Positions 26,532 through 34,931 of a stretch of 64,000 bases of DNA are shown here, piece by piece. The notes beneath the pieces are model-generated. The model was given only the letters and a program-made list of their open reading frames with translations. It had not been told where the DNA came from and ran no database searches. The stretch's first letter is position 1. Each line of letters starts with the position of its first letter. Position numbers and translations under genes: made by a program. Location: positions 186,001 to 250,000 of the forward strand of contig CASFTV010000001.1 in NCBI GenBank assembly GCA_949297765.1, written 5' to 3'. This stretch comes from an uncultured bacterium (GTDB taxonomy: Bacteria; Verrucomicrobiota; Lentisphaeria; Victivallales; UBA1829).

Positions 26532-27277
26532 GAGTTGAGCTCCTTTTTTTCTTCTTCTCCGGGGGAGGGGGTCTCTCCGGCGGAGTTTTCATTCTGTCTG
26601 CGGAGGACATCCAGAGCTTCCTGTGCCGCGAGGCTTTCAGCGGTTTTCCGTTTATTGGCCTGGGCGGATGCGATGGATCGTCCGCGCATCCGGACTTCGA
26701 CGCGGAACACCGGATTGTGATCGGGTCCGGAAACGGAGAGCAGATGATACTCCGGCGGACAGCCGTATTTGCTCTGGGTGAGTTCCTGAAGAGTTCCTTT
26801 GGGATTCAGGGTCCGGAGCAGGTCGGCGGGTTCCGGGAAGACCGGCTGGAGGATTTTCAGAAGAATCTCGCGGGCGGTGTTCAGATCGGAATCCAGCATG
26901 ATGGCGCCGAGCAGGGATTCCATCGTATCGGAGAGGGTGGATTCTCTGGAGCTTCCGCCGGTCTCGATCTCTCCGCGGCCGAGCATCAGGGCGCTTCCGA
27001 GATCAATATGGCGTGCCAGCATTGCAAGGGAACTTTGATTGGCAAGCGCAGACCGGATTTTGGTCAGATCTCCCTCGGAATATTCCGGATACCGTTTGAA
27101 AATGTATTCCGTGACGATGATTTGAAGAACGGCGTCCCCGAGAAATTCCAGACGCTGATTATCGAATTTGATATTGTGTTCCGTCGCAAACGACCGGTGC
27201 ATCAGGGCTTCCTTGAGAAGTTCCTGATTGCGGAATGTGTAGCCGATCATTCGCTGAACTTTCACGGGGTCATACAT
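26528..27277 (-). CDS. rnc: Ribonuclease III
   Basis: 249 residues from the ATG at 27277, with AGGAAG 9 bases upstream; an in-frame GTG two codons earlier is only 3 bases from that site and is less likely. The RNase III signature QRLEFLGDAVL is at 41-51 and the second catalytic acidic cluster DTMESLLGA near 115. A double-stranded-RNA-binding domain occupies about 155-225. The acidic tail SPGEEEKKE is not part of the fold. It cleaves double-stranded RNA in rRNA maturation and mRNA turnover. The iron alcohol dehydrogenase overlaps its end by 4 bp. Confidence 0.96.
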   Translation of the reverse strand: MYDPVKVQRMIGYTFRNQELLKEALMHRSFATEHNIKFDNQRLEFLGDAVLQIIVTEYIFKRYPEYSEGDLTKIRSALANQSSLAMLARHIDLGSALMLGRGEIETGGSSRESTLSDTMESLLGAIMLDSDLNTAREILLKILQPVFPEPADLLRTLNPKGTLQELTQSKYGCPPEYHLLSVSGPDHNPVFRVEVRMRGRSIASAQANKRKTAESLAAQEALDVLRRQNENSAGETPSPGEEEKKELNS

Positions 27278-27353
27278 GGTCACGCTCTTCCTCGTTCAAG
27301 GGGTCCCGCTGTCGGAAAGAGGGGCGGGAGCAGAGATGATGGATTGAAAACAG

Positions 27354-27387
27354 CGGAACAGCCGTTCCGTGCGGTTCGGCTGTTCCG
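27354..27387 (-). terminator. Candidate terminator after the leuB-like gene
   Basis: An 11-bp perfect stem (27354-27364 with 27377-27387, CGGAACAGCCG/CGGCTGTTCCG) has a 12-base loop. On the minus strand it is followed by CTGTTTTC, a short T tract. It lies 46 bases past the stop and separates the leuB-like gene from rnc. Confidence 0.6.
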
Positions 27388-27432
27388 GTTTTCCGTTTCC
27401 GGAGAGAATTCCCCGGAAACGGCGGATTCCCG

Positions 27433-28542
27433 TCAGAGATTGGCGACAACCAGATCCCCGACTTCGCTGGTGGAATATCCCATCTTGCCGGCGGAGAGGG
27501 ATTTGAGCTTGTGTTCCGTGATGTAGGCAACCGCCTTTTCAACATCCTTCGCCGCCTCATGTTCGCCGAGATAATCCAGCATCATGGAAGCGGAAAGAAT
27601 TGCGGCGCAGGGGTTGATTACGCCCAGTCCGGTGTACTTCGGCGCGGAACCGCCGATCGGTTCAAACATGCTGACGCCTTCCGGATTGATGTTGCCGCCC
27701 GCGGAGATTCCCATTCCGCCGGAGGTCATTGCGGCGAGGTCGGTGATGATGTCGCCGAACATGTTGGTTGTGACGATCACATCGAACCATTCAGGGTTCT
27801 TGACCATCCACATGCAGGTGGCGTCGATGTGGCAGTAGTTGAGCTTGACGGTCGGATACTCCTCGCCCATTTCATGGAAGGCGCGTTCCCACAGATTGAA
27901 GCAGTAGGTCAGAACGTTGGTTTTTCCGCAGAGGGTCAGCTGGGAGGTATAGCCTTTTGCCTTGTCCTCTTCGGAGAGTCCGCACCACGGATTTTCCTTC
28001 GTGTGGCGTTTCTTCGCCAGTTCGAAGGCGAAACGGAGGCAGCGATCGACCTGGAAACGGTTGTAGACCATCTCCTGAATCGCGATTTCGTGTTTGGTCC
28101 CCTTCATGGAAACGCCGCCCATGCCGGTATAGACGTCTCCGGAGTTCTCGCGGACGACGACGTAGTCAATATCCTCCGGCTTCTTGTTCGCCAGCGGGCA
28201 TTCGACGCCCGGATAAAGTTTCACCGGACGGAGATTGATGTACTGATCCAGCGCAAAACGCAGTTTGAGAAGAATTCCTTTCTCCAGAATTCCGGGCGCG
28301 ACTTTCGGCGATCCGATCGCTCCGAGAAACACCGCATCGAATTTCTTGAGCTGTTCCGGAGCATCTTCGGGAAGAACCACGCCGGTTTTCAGATAATTTT
28401 CTCCACCCCAGTCAAACTGGGTGAAGGACAGTTCAAATCCATACTTTTTGGAGACGGCCTGAAGGACTTTGACGCCCTCCGCCACAACTTCGGGACCGGT
28501 GCCGTCGCCCGGCAGAGTCGCGATCTTGTAAACTTTCGACAT
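27433..28542 (-). CDS. leuB: Isocitrate/isopropylmalate dehydrogenase family protein (3-isopropylmalate dehydrogenase-like)
   Basis: 369 residues, a full-length beta-decarboxylating dehydrogenase. PGDGTGPEVVAEG is near the N terminus, LRPVKLYPG and VVRENSGDVYTGMGG in the middle, and FGDIITDLAAMTSGGMGIS near residue 245, the Mg-binding Asp pair. GSAPKYTG is the NAD site. LeuB oxidises 3-isopropylmalate in leucine synthesis. The substrate loop here (RENSGDVYTG) differs from the usual RELTGGIYFG and recalls tartrate/D-malate dehydrogenase relatives. No leuA, leuC or leuD is adjacent, so the symbol is provisional. It has its own promoter and terminator. Confidence 0.8.
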   Translation of the reverse strand: MSKVYKIATLPGDGTGPEVVAEGVKVLQAVSKKYGFELSFTQFDWGGENYLKTGVVLPEDAPEQLKKFDAVFLGAIGSPKVAPGILEKGILLKLRFALDQYINLRPVKLYPGVECPLANKKPEDIDYVVVRENSGDVYTGMGGVSMKGTKHEIAIQEMVYNRFQVDRCLRFAFELAKKRHTKENPWCGLSEEDKAKGYTSQLTLCGKTNVLTYCFNLWERAFHEMGEEYPTVKLNYCHIDATCMWMVKNPEWFDVIVTTNMFGDIITDLAAMTSGGMGISAGGNINPEGVSMFEPIGGSAPKYTGLGVINPCAAILSASMMLDYLGEHEAAKDVEKAVAYITEHKLKSLSAGKMGYSTSEVGDLVVANL

Positions 28543-28604
28543 TTTGTCTACCTTTCTTTCTTCGGACCGCTTGCGCTGTCCTGTTTATTGGAAAAGAACG
28601 AATT

Positions 28605-28632
28605 ATTATAGCATGAAAAATGGAAATTTCAA
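28605..28632 (-). promoter_or_regulatory. Strong promoter of the leuB-like gene
   Basis: On the minus strand TTGAAA (28627-28632) and a perfect TATAAT (28605-28610) are separated by 16 bases. The transcript would have a leader of about 55 bases before the ATG at 28542, which carries AAGG at a 9-base spacing. Confidence 0.7.
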
Positions 28633-28750
28633 TCGGATTTGACAACGAATTGCATCCGGATGTGTCTTTGAAAACATCCGCACTTCTTCTCCGGACCGCG
28701 CGGGAGGATTCCGCGGAAAAATCAACAGAAAACGGATTCCGGGGTATCTC

Positions 28751-29911
28751 TTACTGGGCGGCCCTTGTACGTCTTCTGGTTTTGCGGACGGATTTCCGGG
28801 TTGTTTTCTTTGCCGGCTGTTCCGCCGGAGCAAGCTCTTCCGCGTCGGATGAAGAATTTTCCGTTCCCGCGAGCGCTTCCTTTTGTACGGCTTCCTGTTC
28901 CTCGGCTGCCATGGCCTGGATTTTTGCGGTTGCTTTCCGGGCAAACGGAATGGCGGTTGGTGTGCGGATTCCGGTTCCGGTTTCTTTCGCGGGTTCGTCT
29001 ACGGACTCCGGAGAGTCTTTCCGGCTCTCTTCCGAGTCCGTTTCATCTTTTTCATCTTCGCCCTGATCGGCTGCGGTCGTTTTCGCCTTTGCGGCGGAAG
29101 ACTTTTTAACCTTTTCAGTTTCCTTGATCTCTTCCGTCACGTCCGCATCGTCCGAGGTCTGTTTGATTGCCTGTTTTGTCTTCTTTCCCGCCGTTTTCGC
29201 CTTTGCGGCGGAAGATTTTTTAACCTTTTCAGTTTCCTCGATCTCTTCCGTCTCGTCTGTGTCGTCCGCATCGTCCGAGGTCTGCTGGATTGCCTGTTTT
29301 GTCTTCTTTCCCGCCGTTTTCGCCTTTGCGGCTTTGGAATCTTCCGTTTTTTCTGTTTCTTCTTTTGGCGATTCGGGAATTTCTTCCTTGAAATAAATGG
29401 TTGTCAGGAATTTCTCTTTTTCAGTACTGGAACTCTGCATGCTGAAGCGATCGACCGATGCCGTGAGTTTCGGGATGACCGTTCCGGAGATCTGGACAAA
29501 GTCTTCACGGGTGAGGGAGGGGATTTTTCCGCTCAGCGGCGAGGTCGCTATGGCCAGCGCGCAAACGCCGAGGAAAAGAAGTCCCGCCAATGCCCCGAAC
29601 AGAATTCCGCCGATTTTGTTCAGAAGCGCCGGAAACTCATACACTTCCGGATCCGACAGATATTTGCTGACAAGATGGTGAAAGATCACTTCCAGCAGAA
29701 TCCATACCGCCAGGATCAGAATCAGATTTTTATACGGCTCCGCTTCTTTCGGGAAGAAATTGAGCTGAGCGGAAATTTCGGGCAGTCCCCAGACTGCCGG
29801 GTAGATGGAAAAAACCGCGCAGAGAAACAGAATCCATGCCTTCAAAAGCCCCTTTCCGGACCCGATGAATCCGAAGAGGACCGCCACAATCAGAATGAGC
29901 ATTTTTCCCAT
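28751..29911 (-). CDS. CvpA family membrane protein with a long repetitive charged tail
   Basis: 386 residues. Residues 1 to about 140 contain four hydrophobic segments and the colicin-V-production (CvpA) layout (GSGKGLLKAWILF, LLNKIGGILFGALAGLLFLG), normally a ~165-residue protein. The remaining ~210 residues are low-complexity, Lys/Glu/Asp/Ala-rich and include near-identical tandem repeats of about 38-41 residues (SSAAKAKTAGKKTKQAI ... SDDAD ... EKVKK). The end is strongly basic (KSVRKTRRRTRAAQ). The tail is presumably disordered and could bind nucleic acid or a partner; this is inference. It starts 6 bases after the GspE-type ATPase gene and is probably cotranscribed with it. Confidence 0.75.
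   Translation of the reverse strand: MGKMLILIVAVLFGFIGSGKGLLKAWILFLCAVFSIYPAVWGLPEISAQLNFFPKEAEPYKNLILILAVWILLEVIFHHLVSKYLSDPEVYEFPALLNKIGGILFGALAGLLFLGVCALAIATSPLSGKIPSLTREDFVQISGTVIPKLTASVDRFSMQSSSTEKEKFLTTIYFKEEIPESPKEETEKTEDSKAAKAKTAGKKTKQAIQQTSDDADDTDETEEIEETEKVKKSSAAKAKTAGKKTKQAIKQTSDDADVTEEIKETEKVKKSSAAKAKTTAADQGEDEKDETDSEESRKDSPESVDEPAKETGTGIRTPTAIPFARKATAKIQAMAAEEQEAVQKEALAGTENSSSDAEELAPAEQPAKKTTRKSVRKTRRRTRAAQ
29079..29340 (-). repeat. In-frame tandem repeats in the CvpA tail
   Basis: Two imperfect units of 114 bases (29079-29192) and 123 bases (29193-29315), and the start of a third (from 29316), share long identical blocks. Unit lengths are multiples of three, so copy-number change would keep the reading frame. 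The nine-base difference adds three codons of the acidic Asp/Glu segment. Confidence 0.8.
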
Positions 29912-29917
29912 GACAGC

Positions 29918-31372
29918 TTACTCCATTCTCAGAACGACACGTTCGACTTCATCAATGCTGGTGATGCCGTGGGCGACGAGCTGCATGGCATCGTTCAGCA
30001 TCATGGAGCTTCCGTTTGTCTGGTCGTCCAGATGTTCTTTGACGGCGGTGAGGGAGACCGTTTCCGCTTCAAGCAGCGATTTCAGCTCCGTATTCATAAT
30101 CATGATTTCAAAGATGGCGCGCCGTCCTTTGTATCCGGTTCCGTCGCACTCCCGGCAGCCGCAGGGGGCATAGACATGTTCCGTGCTGAGTCCTGCGGCT
30201 TCAAAATATTCACGGTACTCCTCCGGGAGAACGGCCTTCTGCTTGCAGGAGCACAGCGCCCGGACCAGACGCTGGGAGATGATAACACGCAGCGTTGACG
30301 CCAGCGACCGCATCGGAACACCCAGCGACATCATGCGGTCGATCGTTCCGAGATTATCGTTGCTGTGCAGTGTCGCAATAATGAAGTGACCGGTCTGAGC
30401 GGCCTGGGTTGCAATTACGGCGGTTTCCTTGTCGCGGATCTCGCCGAGACAGATCACATCCGGATTCTGCCGCAGGGCGTTTCTCAGGAGGGAGGCAAAC
30501 GTGATTTCCGCTTTGTTGTTGACTTCCATCTGACTCACATTCGGAATAATGTTTTCAATGGGGTCCTCAATGGAAATCACATTTTTGATGGAGTAGTCCA
30601 GCGATTGCAGAATGCCGTACAGCGTAGTGGTTTTTCCGCTTCCGGTCGGCCCGCAGATCAGGAGCATTCCGGAGGGCAGCTTGAGCGTATTCTTAAGAAT
30701 TTTCAAATTATCCGGAGTCATTCCGATATCTTCCAGACGCATCGGCCCGGCGGCCGTTCCCAGGATTCGGACCGTGATTTTTTCTCCGCCGAACGCACCG
30801 ACGCTGGCAACTCGGAATGAGGCCTGACCGGATTCAATTTTGGCGGTGAAAGAACCGTCCTGCGGGCGTCTGCGTTCAAAGCTGTCCATTCCTGCGGCCA
30901 CTTTGATGGCGCTGATGACCGCGTTGGCGAGGGCGTCATCGAGTTCGCGGATCAGCCGCAGTCCGCCGTCCACACGGAACCGGACCGTATAGGTGGAATT
31001 CCCTTTCGGATCAATGAAAATATCGCTGGCCTGTTTTTTCAGCGCCTGGAAAATCAGCTGTTTCATGATCTCCAGCGATTCGGATTCCGAGTTCCCGTCA
31101 ATGGAAATCATACTTTTCCCGCGGGAGTCGAGAATGTCAATTTCCGGTGCGGGTTCCGGTTTGAACAGACGTTTCTTCAGCTGTTCGTTATACAGTTTTT
31201 GTCCGCCCAGAAAAACCAGAAGCACGGGACCGAAGATCAGGGCGATGGTGTTGAGCAGCGGTTTGAATCCGGATAGTTTGCCTTCATAATCCGCAATGAG
31301 GGTCAGAGTGTAAAGTCCGGCGGCAAACCATGCCATCAGAAAGACAAAATGAACCGGATCAAAATATTGCAC
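29918..31372 (-). CDS. GspE/PilB-type secretion ATPase with N-terminal membrane segments
   Basis: 484 residues from a GTG start at 31372, chosen because AAGGAG lies exactly 7 bases upstream; an in-frame ATG at 31426 has no ribosome site and lies near the putative promoter. Two hydrophobic segments (about 6-27 and 41-59) replace the usual N-terminal GspE domain, so the ATPase appears membrane-anchored. The rest is a normal type II/IV assembly ATPase. The P-loop GPTGSGKTTT lies near 241, the Asp box IEDPIE, the His box region GHFIIATLHSND, and a zinc site made of CSCKQ and CGCRECDGTGYKGRR. No GspF, secretin or pseudopilin gene is adjacent. Downstream is the CvpA gene. Confidence 0.85.
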   Translation of the reverse strand: MQYFDPVHFVFLMAWFAAGLYTLTLIADYEGKLSGFKPLLNTIALIFGPVLLVFLGGQKLYNEQLKKRLFKPEPAPEIDILDSRGKSMISIDGNSESESLEIMKQLIFQALKKQASDIFIDPKGNSTYTVRFRVDGGLRLIRELDDALANAVISAIKVAAGMDSFERRRPQDGSFTAKIESGQASFRVASVGAFGGEKITVRILGTAAGPMRLEDIGMTPDNLKILKNTLKLPSGMLLICGPTGSGKTTTLYGILQSLDYSIKNVISIEDPIENIIPNVSQMEVNNKAEITFASLLRNALRQNPDVICLGEIRDKETAVIATQAAQTGHFIIATLHSNDNLGTIDRMMSLGVPMRSLASTLRVIISQRLVRALCSCKQKAVLPEEYREYFEAAGLSTEHVYAPCGCRECDGTGYKGRRAIFEIMIMNTELKSLLEAETVSLTAVKEHLDDQTNGSSMMLNDAMQLVAHGITSIDEVERVVLRME

Positions 31373-31379
31373 GTTCAAA

Positions 31380-31385
31380 CTCCTT
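31380..31385 (-). promoter_or_regulatory. Ribosome binding site that fixes the GTG start of the GspE-type gene
   Basis: AAGGAG on the minus strand, 7 bases before GTG (31370-31372). The longer reading frame from the ATG at 31426 has only ACTTGAAAA before it. Confidence 0.75.
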
Positions 31386-31404
31386 GAATTCTCTCCCTCT
31401 GCAT

Positions 31405-31433
31405 ACAGTATTCCGGATTGGGACATTTTTCAA
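31405..31433 (-). promoter_or_regulatory. Candidate promoter of the GspE-type gene
   Basis: TTGAAA (31428-31433) and TACTGT (31405-31410) on the minus strand, 17 bases apart. The -10 match is weak. If real, the upstream ATG at 31426 would not be transcribed. Confidence 0.35.
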
Positions 31434-31493
31434 GTTCAATTTTGAAAAAATATACAAAAACACCAAATCGCAGCAGTCCCCGGACGGAGGAAA

Positions 31494-32414
31494 TCAGGAT
31501 TGCCCGTTTCGTGCGAGAAATTCCCGGCAGAGGTTCTCCGCTTCGTCGATCGCTTCCGGCGCGAGCCAGCGGATCGCGACGCCTTCCCGTTCCATTTTCC
31601 GGAACCAGGTATCCTGACGTTTTGCAAACTGACGGATTTTCGCAAGAAGATGGCTGCGCATCTCCGGATATTCCATCTCACCTTTCAGATAGCGGGAGAC
31701 TTCCCGGTATTCGAGCCCGAACGATTCCAGTTTTTCCCACGAAACGCCGTTCTGATGAAGGGTTTGCACCTCTTCGATCATTCCGGAGTTCAGACGTTCG
31801 TCCAGTCTCCGTTCGATGCGCCGGTGAATTTCCTCGCGGTGACGGCGGAGTCCGAGAACCAGATATTCCGTGTCGGGGAGGGGGCCTCCGTAAATGGAAC
31901 GCCGCATCGGCGAGCGTTCGATCTCCACCCGGCGTGATAGACGGTAGAGATTGGTTTCCTCGCCGTTTTTCAGATCGGGCGAGAAGTGTTCCGCGAGCCG
32001 GGCGGCATCGTTTTCCGTCAGGGATTTCCGGAATTCATGATCGGCGGGACCTCCGGGCAGTTCGTATCCCTGAATGAGTGCGTGAAGATAAAGGCCCGTC
32101 CCTCCGCAGAGGATCGGAAGCAGCCTCAGAGATTCCAGTTCCAGGATCGCCGCCTTCGCATCGCGCATGAAGTCCGCAAGCGTGTACGGTGCCGGTCCTG
32201 CGGGATCCATGAGATCCAGAAGACGGGTCGGAACGACCTCTCCCCCGGTCCGGTATTCATCGAGATCCTTTCCCGAGCCGATGTCGAGTCCGCGGTAGAC
32301 CTGGCGGGAATCCGCTGAAATGATCGCTCCCCCGAGCCGGCGGGCCAGTGCGACGGCAAATGCGGTTTTCCCGCTCGCCGTCGGCCCCAGAACAACGATG
32401 ACGTTATGTTTCAT
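31494..32414 (-). CDS. miaA: tRNA dimethylallyltransferase MiaA
   Basis: 306 residues. The P-loop GPTASGKT is at residues 10-17 and ISADSRQVYRGLDIGS near 35-50. GGTGLYLHALIQG is near 103, and the C-terminal RRHREEIHRRIERRLD and QFAKRQDTWFRK segments are typical. It adds a dimethylallyl group to A37 of tRNAs that read UNN codons. Its start overlaps the CPBP protease gene by 4 bp, making thiH, the CPBP gene and miaA one coupled run. The nearest downstream gene on this strand is the separately promoted GspE-type ATPase. Confidence 0.96.
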   Translation of the reverse strand: MKHNVIVVLGPTASGKTAFAVALARRLGGAIISADSRQVYRGLDIGSGKDLDEYRTGGEVVPTRLLDLMDPAGPAPYTLADFMRDAKAAILELESLRLLPILCGGTGLYLHALIQGYELPGGPADHEFRKSLTENDAARLAEHFSPDLKNGEETNLYRLSRRVEIERSPMRRSIYGGPLPDTEYLVLGLRRHREEIHRRIERRLDERLNSGMIEEVQTLHQNGVSWEKLESFGLEYREVSRYLKGEMEYPEMRSHLLAKIRQFAKRQDTWFRKMEREGVAIRWLAPEAIDEAENLCREFLARNGQS

Positions 32415-33154
32415 TCGGCCGCTCCTCCGTGAATCCGGACGGCCGTCAGGCAGAGCACCGTGATCAGATTGTAGATCGCATGCATTAGAATGGTCGACGT
32501 CGTTTTCCCTCCGGAGCGGATGTATTCCTGCTGGAACAGAAACGCCAGAAGAAACAATGCGGGAGTCTGCCAGAGCGCCCCGTGAATCAGGGCGAAGATC
32601 AGGGATGCTCCCGCGGCGGCCGTGTTGAGCGGCAGTATGCGGTGGAGCGCTTCAAAAACCGTTCTCCGGAAGGCCAGCTCCTCAACGATCGGAGCCACCA
32701 GAACCGCGGAAAGCGCAATTACGAGAAACGTTGCGGTGTCGGCCGAAAGCGCCAGACGGATCAGCGGCTGGTCCGGATCGGGAACGCCGCACAGCCTGGC
32801 ACACCGGGTCAGAATGCTCGACACCAGCATGACGACGAAAAACAGCAGCGGCGAAAGTTTCAGGATCCGGCGGACCTCCTGTTTCGAGAGTTTCCGCAGT
32901 CCGAGATCCTGCCAGGATTCGGAAAACGGACGGCGGGAAACCAGATAGGGCAACGTCGCGGCCAGAAGAAGTCCGCCCTGCGTCGGAAGTATTGCGAAGA
33001 TCATGCGAACATGCGATGGAAGTTCCGGCGGAATCCATCGGACAGATCCAGAGAACAGCGAAATCACAGAGACGCATACAACCAGCGCAAACGCCGTGTT
33101 GAGACGTTCTCCGGAAGGAAGTTCCGGGGAGAAACTGTGATCGTCACGCCCCAA
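32411..33154 (-). CDS. CPBP (CAAX/Abi) family intramembrane protease
   Basis: About 247 residues if a TTG at 33154 is used; no ATG exists before residue ~50 of this frame except deep inside the upstream thiH gene, so the start is uncertain. There are at least five hydrophobic segments. The Abi/CPBP motifs EELAFRR (Glu-Glu and Arg) and later FALIHGALW and the HAIYN-type third motif give the putative glutamate/histidine active site in the membrane. Bacterial members are linked to bacteriocin immunity or prenyl-protein processing; the substrate here is unknown. It overlaps thiH by 11 bases and miaA by 4. Confidence 0.78.
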   Translation of the reverse strand: MGRDDHSFSPELPSGERLNTAFALVVCVSVISLFSGSVRWIPPELPSHVRMIFAILPTQGGLLLAATLPYLVSRRPFSESWQDLGLRKLSKQEVRRILKLSPLLFFVVMLVSSILTRCARLCGVPDPDQPLIRLALSADTATFLVIALSAVLVAPIVEELAFRRTVFEALHRILPLNTAAAGASLIFALIHGALWQTPALFLLAFLFQQEYIRSGGKTTSTILMHAIYNLITVLCLTAVRIHGGAAE

Positions 33155-34259
33155 GGATCGGATCCCAGTCTTTGAACACCGGTTCCATGCCGATTTCCCG
33201 GAGGCTCTGCACGACGTGTTCGACGGAACAGTCATCCAGCACCGTGAACTGGCCGAGGTCCTTCTGTCCGGTCCGTTCGGATTCGACATACGCGCCGGGC
33301 GCCACTTTGGATCCCGCGCTGATGTGGGTCGCGCAGGTCTGAATCAGACTCATGCGGAAGGCGTGCCGTTCCCGGGTCGAGACGAAGATATCGGCTTCCG
33401 GGAAATAGATCCGGAATGCAAGCATCATCTGCTCCACCTCCTCCGCGGAGACCGGATGCGGGATCTGATAACCTCCCTCCATCGGCGTGATGCGGGGGAA
33501 GGAGAACTGGTTGCGGGTTCTCCAGTAGTGTTTCCGGATGGAGAGCGCATGACCCGCCATGGAGACCGCTTCGGAACGCCAGTCGTGGAGTCCGAGCAGG
33601 GCGCCGATGCCGACGTTGTAGAATCCGGCGCGGGCGGCGAGTGCGGGAGCATGAATCCGGTTGTCGTAGTTGCGTTTCGGTCCGGAGGGGTGAAGTTCCG
33701 CGTAGAGGGGACGGTCGTAGGTCTCCTGATAGAGGGAGACTCCGTGGGCGCCCGCTTCGAACAGCGTACGGTACTCCGTTTCGCTCAGCGGCGCCAGCTC
33801 GATGGATACATAGGAAAACTCTTTTTTCAGCGCCTTGATCAGCGGGACAAGATAGTCCATCGAACAGGTCTGCCTGTCCTCTCCCGCGATGATGAGGACG
33901 TTGTCCATGCCCCATTTTTTGAGAACCGCGGCTTCGGCAAGGGTTTCTTCGATGGTCAGGCGGCGGCGCGGAAAGTGGTTGCTGTGGCGGAAGCCGCAGT
34001 AGACGCAGTTGTTGACGCAGAAATTGGAAAAATAGATCGGCGCATAAAGCCGGGCGACCCGTCCGAAGTGGCTGAGACGGAATTTCTGCGCCCGCTCCCG
34101 GATCCGGGGAAGTTCCTGCGCGGCAAGCGGCGAAAGAAGACTGAGAAAATCTCCGAAGGTTGCTTTTTCCGCAGTCAGGGCCCGCTGGAGATCGGCCGGC
34201 GTGGTGGAGTGGATGCGGTCAAGCAGGGTGTGTTCATCATATTTGATTTCAGGATACAT
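33144..34259 (-). CDS. thiH: 2-iminoacetate synthase ThiH (radical SAM)
   Basis: 371 residues from the ATG at 34259, which has a near-perfect AGGAGG 7 bases upstream. The radical SAM cluster motif is CVNNCVYCGFR near residue 82. Later NVLIIAGEDRQT, LYQETYDR and QFSFPRITP match ThiH. It cleaves tyrosine to give the glycine imine for the thiazole of thiamine. The length and the lack of the C-terminal cysteine cluster favour ThiH over HydG. No thiG, thiS, thiF or thiC is adjacent. It is followed by CPBP and miaA genes with overlaps. Confidence 0.88.
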   Translation of the reverse strand: MYPEIKYDEHTLLDRIHSTTPADLQRALTAEKATFGDFLSLLSPLAAQELPRIRERAQKFRLSHFGRVARLYAPIYFSNFCVNNCVYCGFRHSNHFPRRRLTIEETLAEAAVLKKWGMDNVLIIAGEDRQTCSMDYLVPLIKALKKEFSYVSIELAPLSETEYRTLFEAGAHGVSLYQETYDRPLYAELHPSGPKRNYDNRIHAPALAARAGFYNVGIGALLGLHDWRSEAVSMAGHALSIRKHYWRTRNQFSFPRITPMEGGYQIPHPVSAEEVEQMMLAFRIYFPEADIFVSTRERHAFRMSLIQTCATHISAGSKVAPGAYVESERTGQKDLGQFTVLDDCSVEHVVQSLREIGMEPVFKDWDPILGA

Positions 34260-34406
34260 GGTTCGCCTCCTTGTGACAAAACGCTCTTTGTAATATAGCA
34301 CGGTTTCGGGGAATTGAAAGAGATCTCTGTTTTTTTTCCTCTTTTGAGTTGAAATTTATCGAAGAACGGTTACTTTATCGGGAAAACGTATGGAAGAGTG
34401 CCGCCG

Positions 34407-34931
34407 ATGCCCGTGAAACCGAAGAAACCGAAGCCGCCGAAATCCCCGCTGGAGACGGCGGTGCTGCTGCTGACAAAACAACCGATGTCGCGCCTCGCAC
34501 TCGAAAAGAAACTCCGGGACAAGGGGTTTTCCCGCCGGGAGGCGGAAGAAGCTCTGCTTGAATGCGAACGGTACGGATATATCGACGACGCCCGAACCGC
34601 TGAATTGAAAGTCGCCCTGATGCGCGACCGCGGGGACGGGTCCCGGAAAATCAAACTGTTCCTCGCACTGAAAGGCTTCTCCGCGGAGACGATCCGCGAG
34701 GCGATCCGGACCGATTCCGAGAGCATCGGCCGCGACGATCTTTCCGTGGCTCTGGAGTTCCTGCGGCGACGGAAAGGATCGTTCGACCGGGAAAATGATC
34801 CGCTGAAACGGAAACTGCGAGCGCTGCGCGCTCTGGCGTCGAAGGGTTTTTCCCAGGGGGTCTCCCATGAGGCCGTCACCCGGACGTTCGGAAACGCCGG
34901 GTGCGATTTCCCGGACGAGGTGCAGGCGTGA
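34407..34931 (+). CDS. recX: RecX family regulatory protein
   Basis: 174 residues from the ATG at 34407 (AAGAG 8 bases upstream); an in-frame GTG three codons earlier is possible. After a Pro/Lys-rich start, the protein has the RecX helical repeats: SRLALEKKLRDKGFS, YGYIDDARTAE, GSRKIKLFLALKGFS and a C-terminal FLRRRKGSF and KLRALRALASKGFS. RecX binds RecA filaments and limits recombination. recA is not in the window. Its stop overlaps the GTG start of the solute-binding lipoprotein. Confidence 0.88.
   Translation: MPVKPKKPKPPKSPLETAVLLLTKQPMSRLALEKKLRDKGFSRREAEEALLECERYGYIDDARTAELKVALMRDRGDGSRKIKLFLALKGFSAETIREAIRTDSESIGRDDLSVALEFLRRRKGSFDRENDPLKRKLRALRALASKGFSQGVSHEAVTRTFGNAGCDFPDEVQA

Noticed and set aside
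28543-28604. Leucine-type attenuator leader before the leuB-like gene
   Set aside because: No short peptide with a Leu codon run and no terminator/antiterminator pair is seen in the ~60-base leader.
29079-29340. CRISPR-like or mobile repeat
   Set aside because: The repeat lies in frame inside the CvpA gene, has no spacers and no inverted ends. It is a coding tandem repeat.
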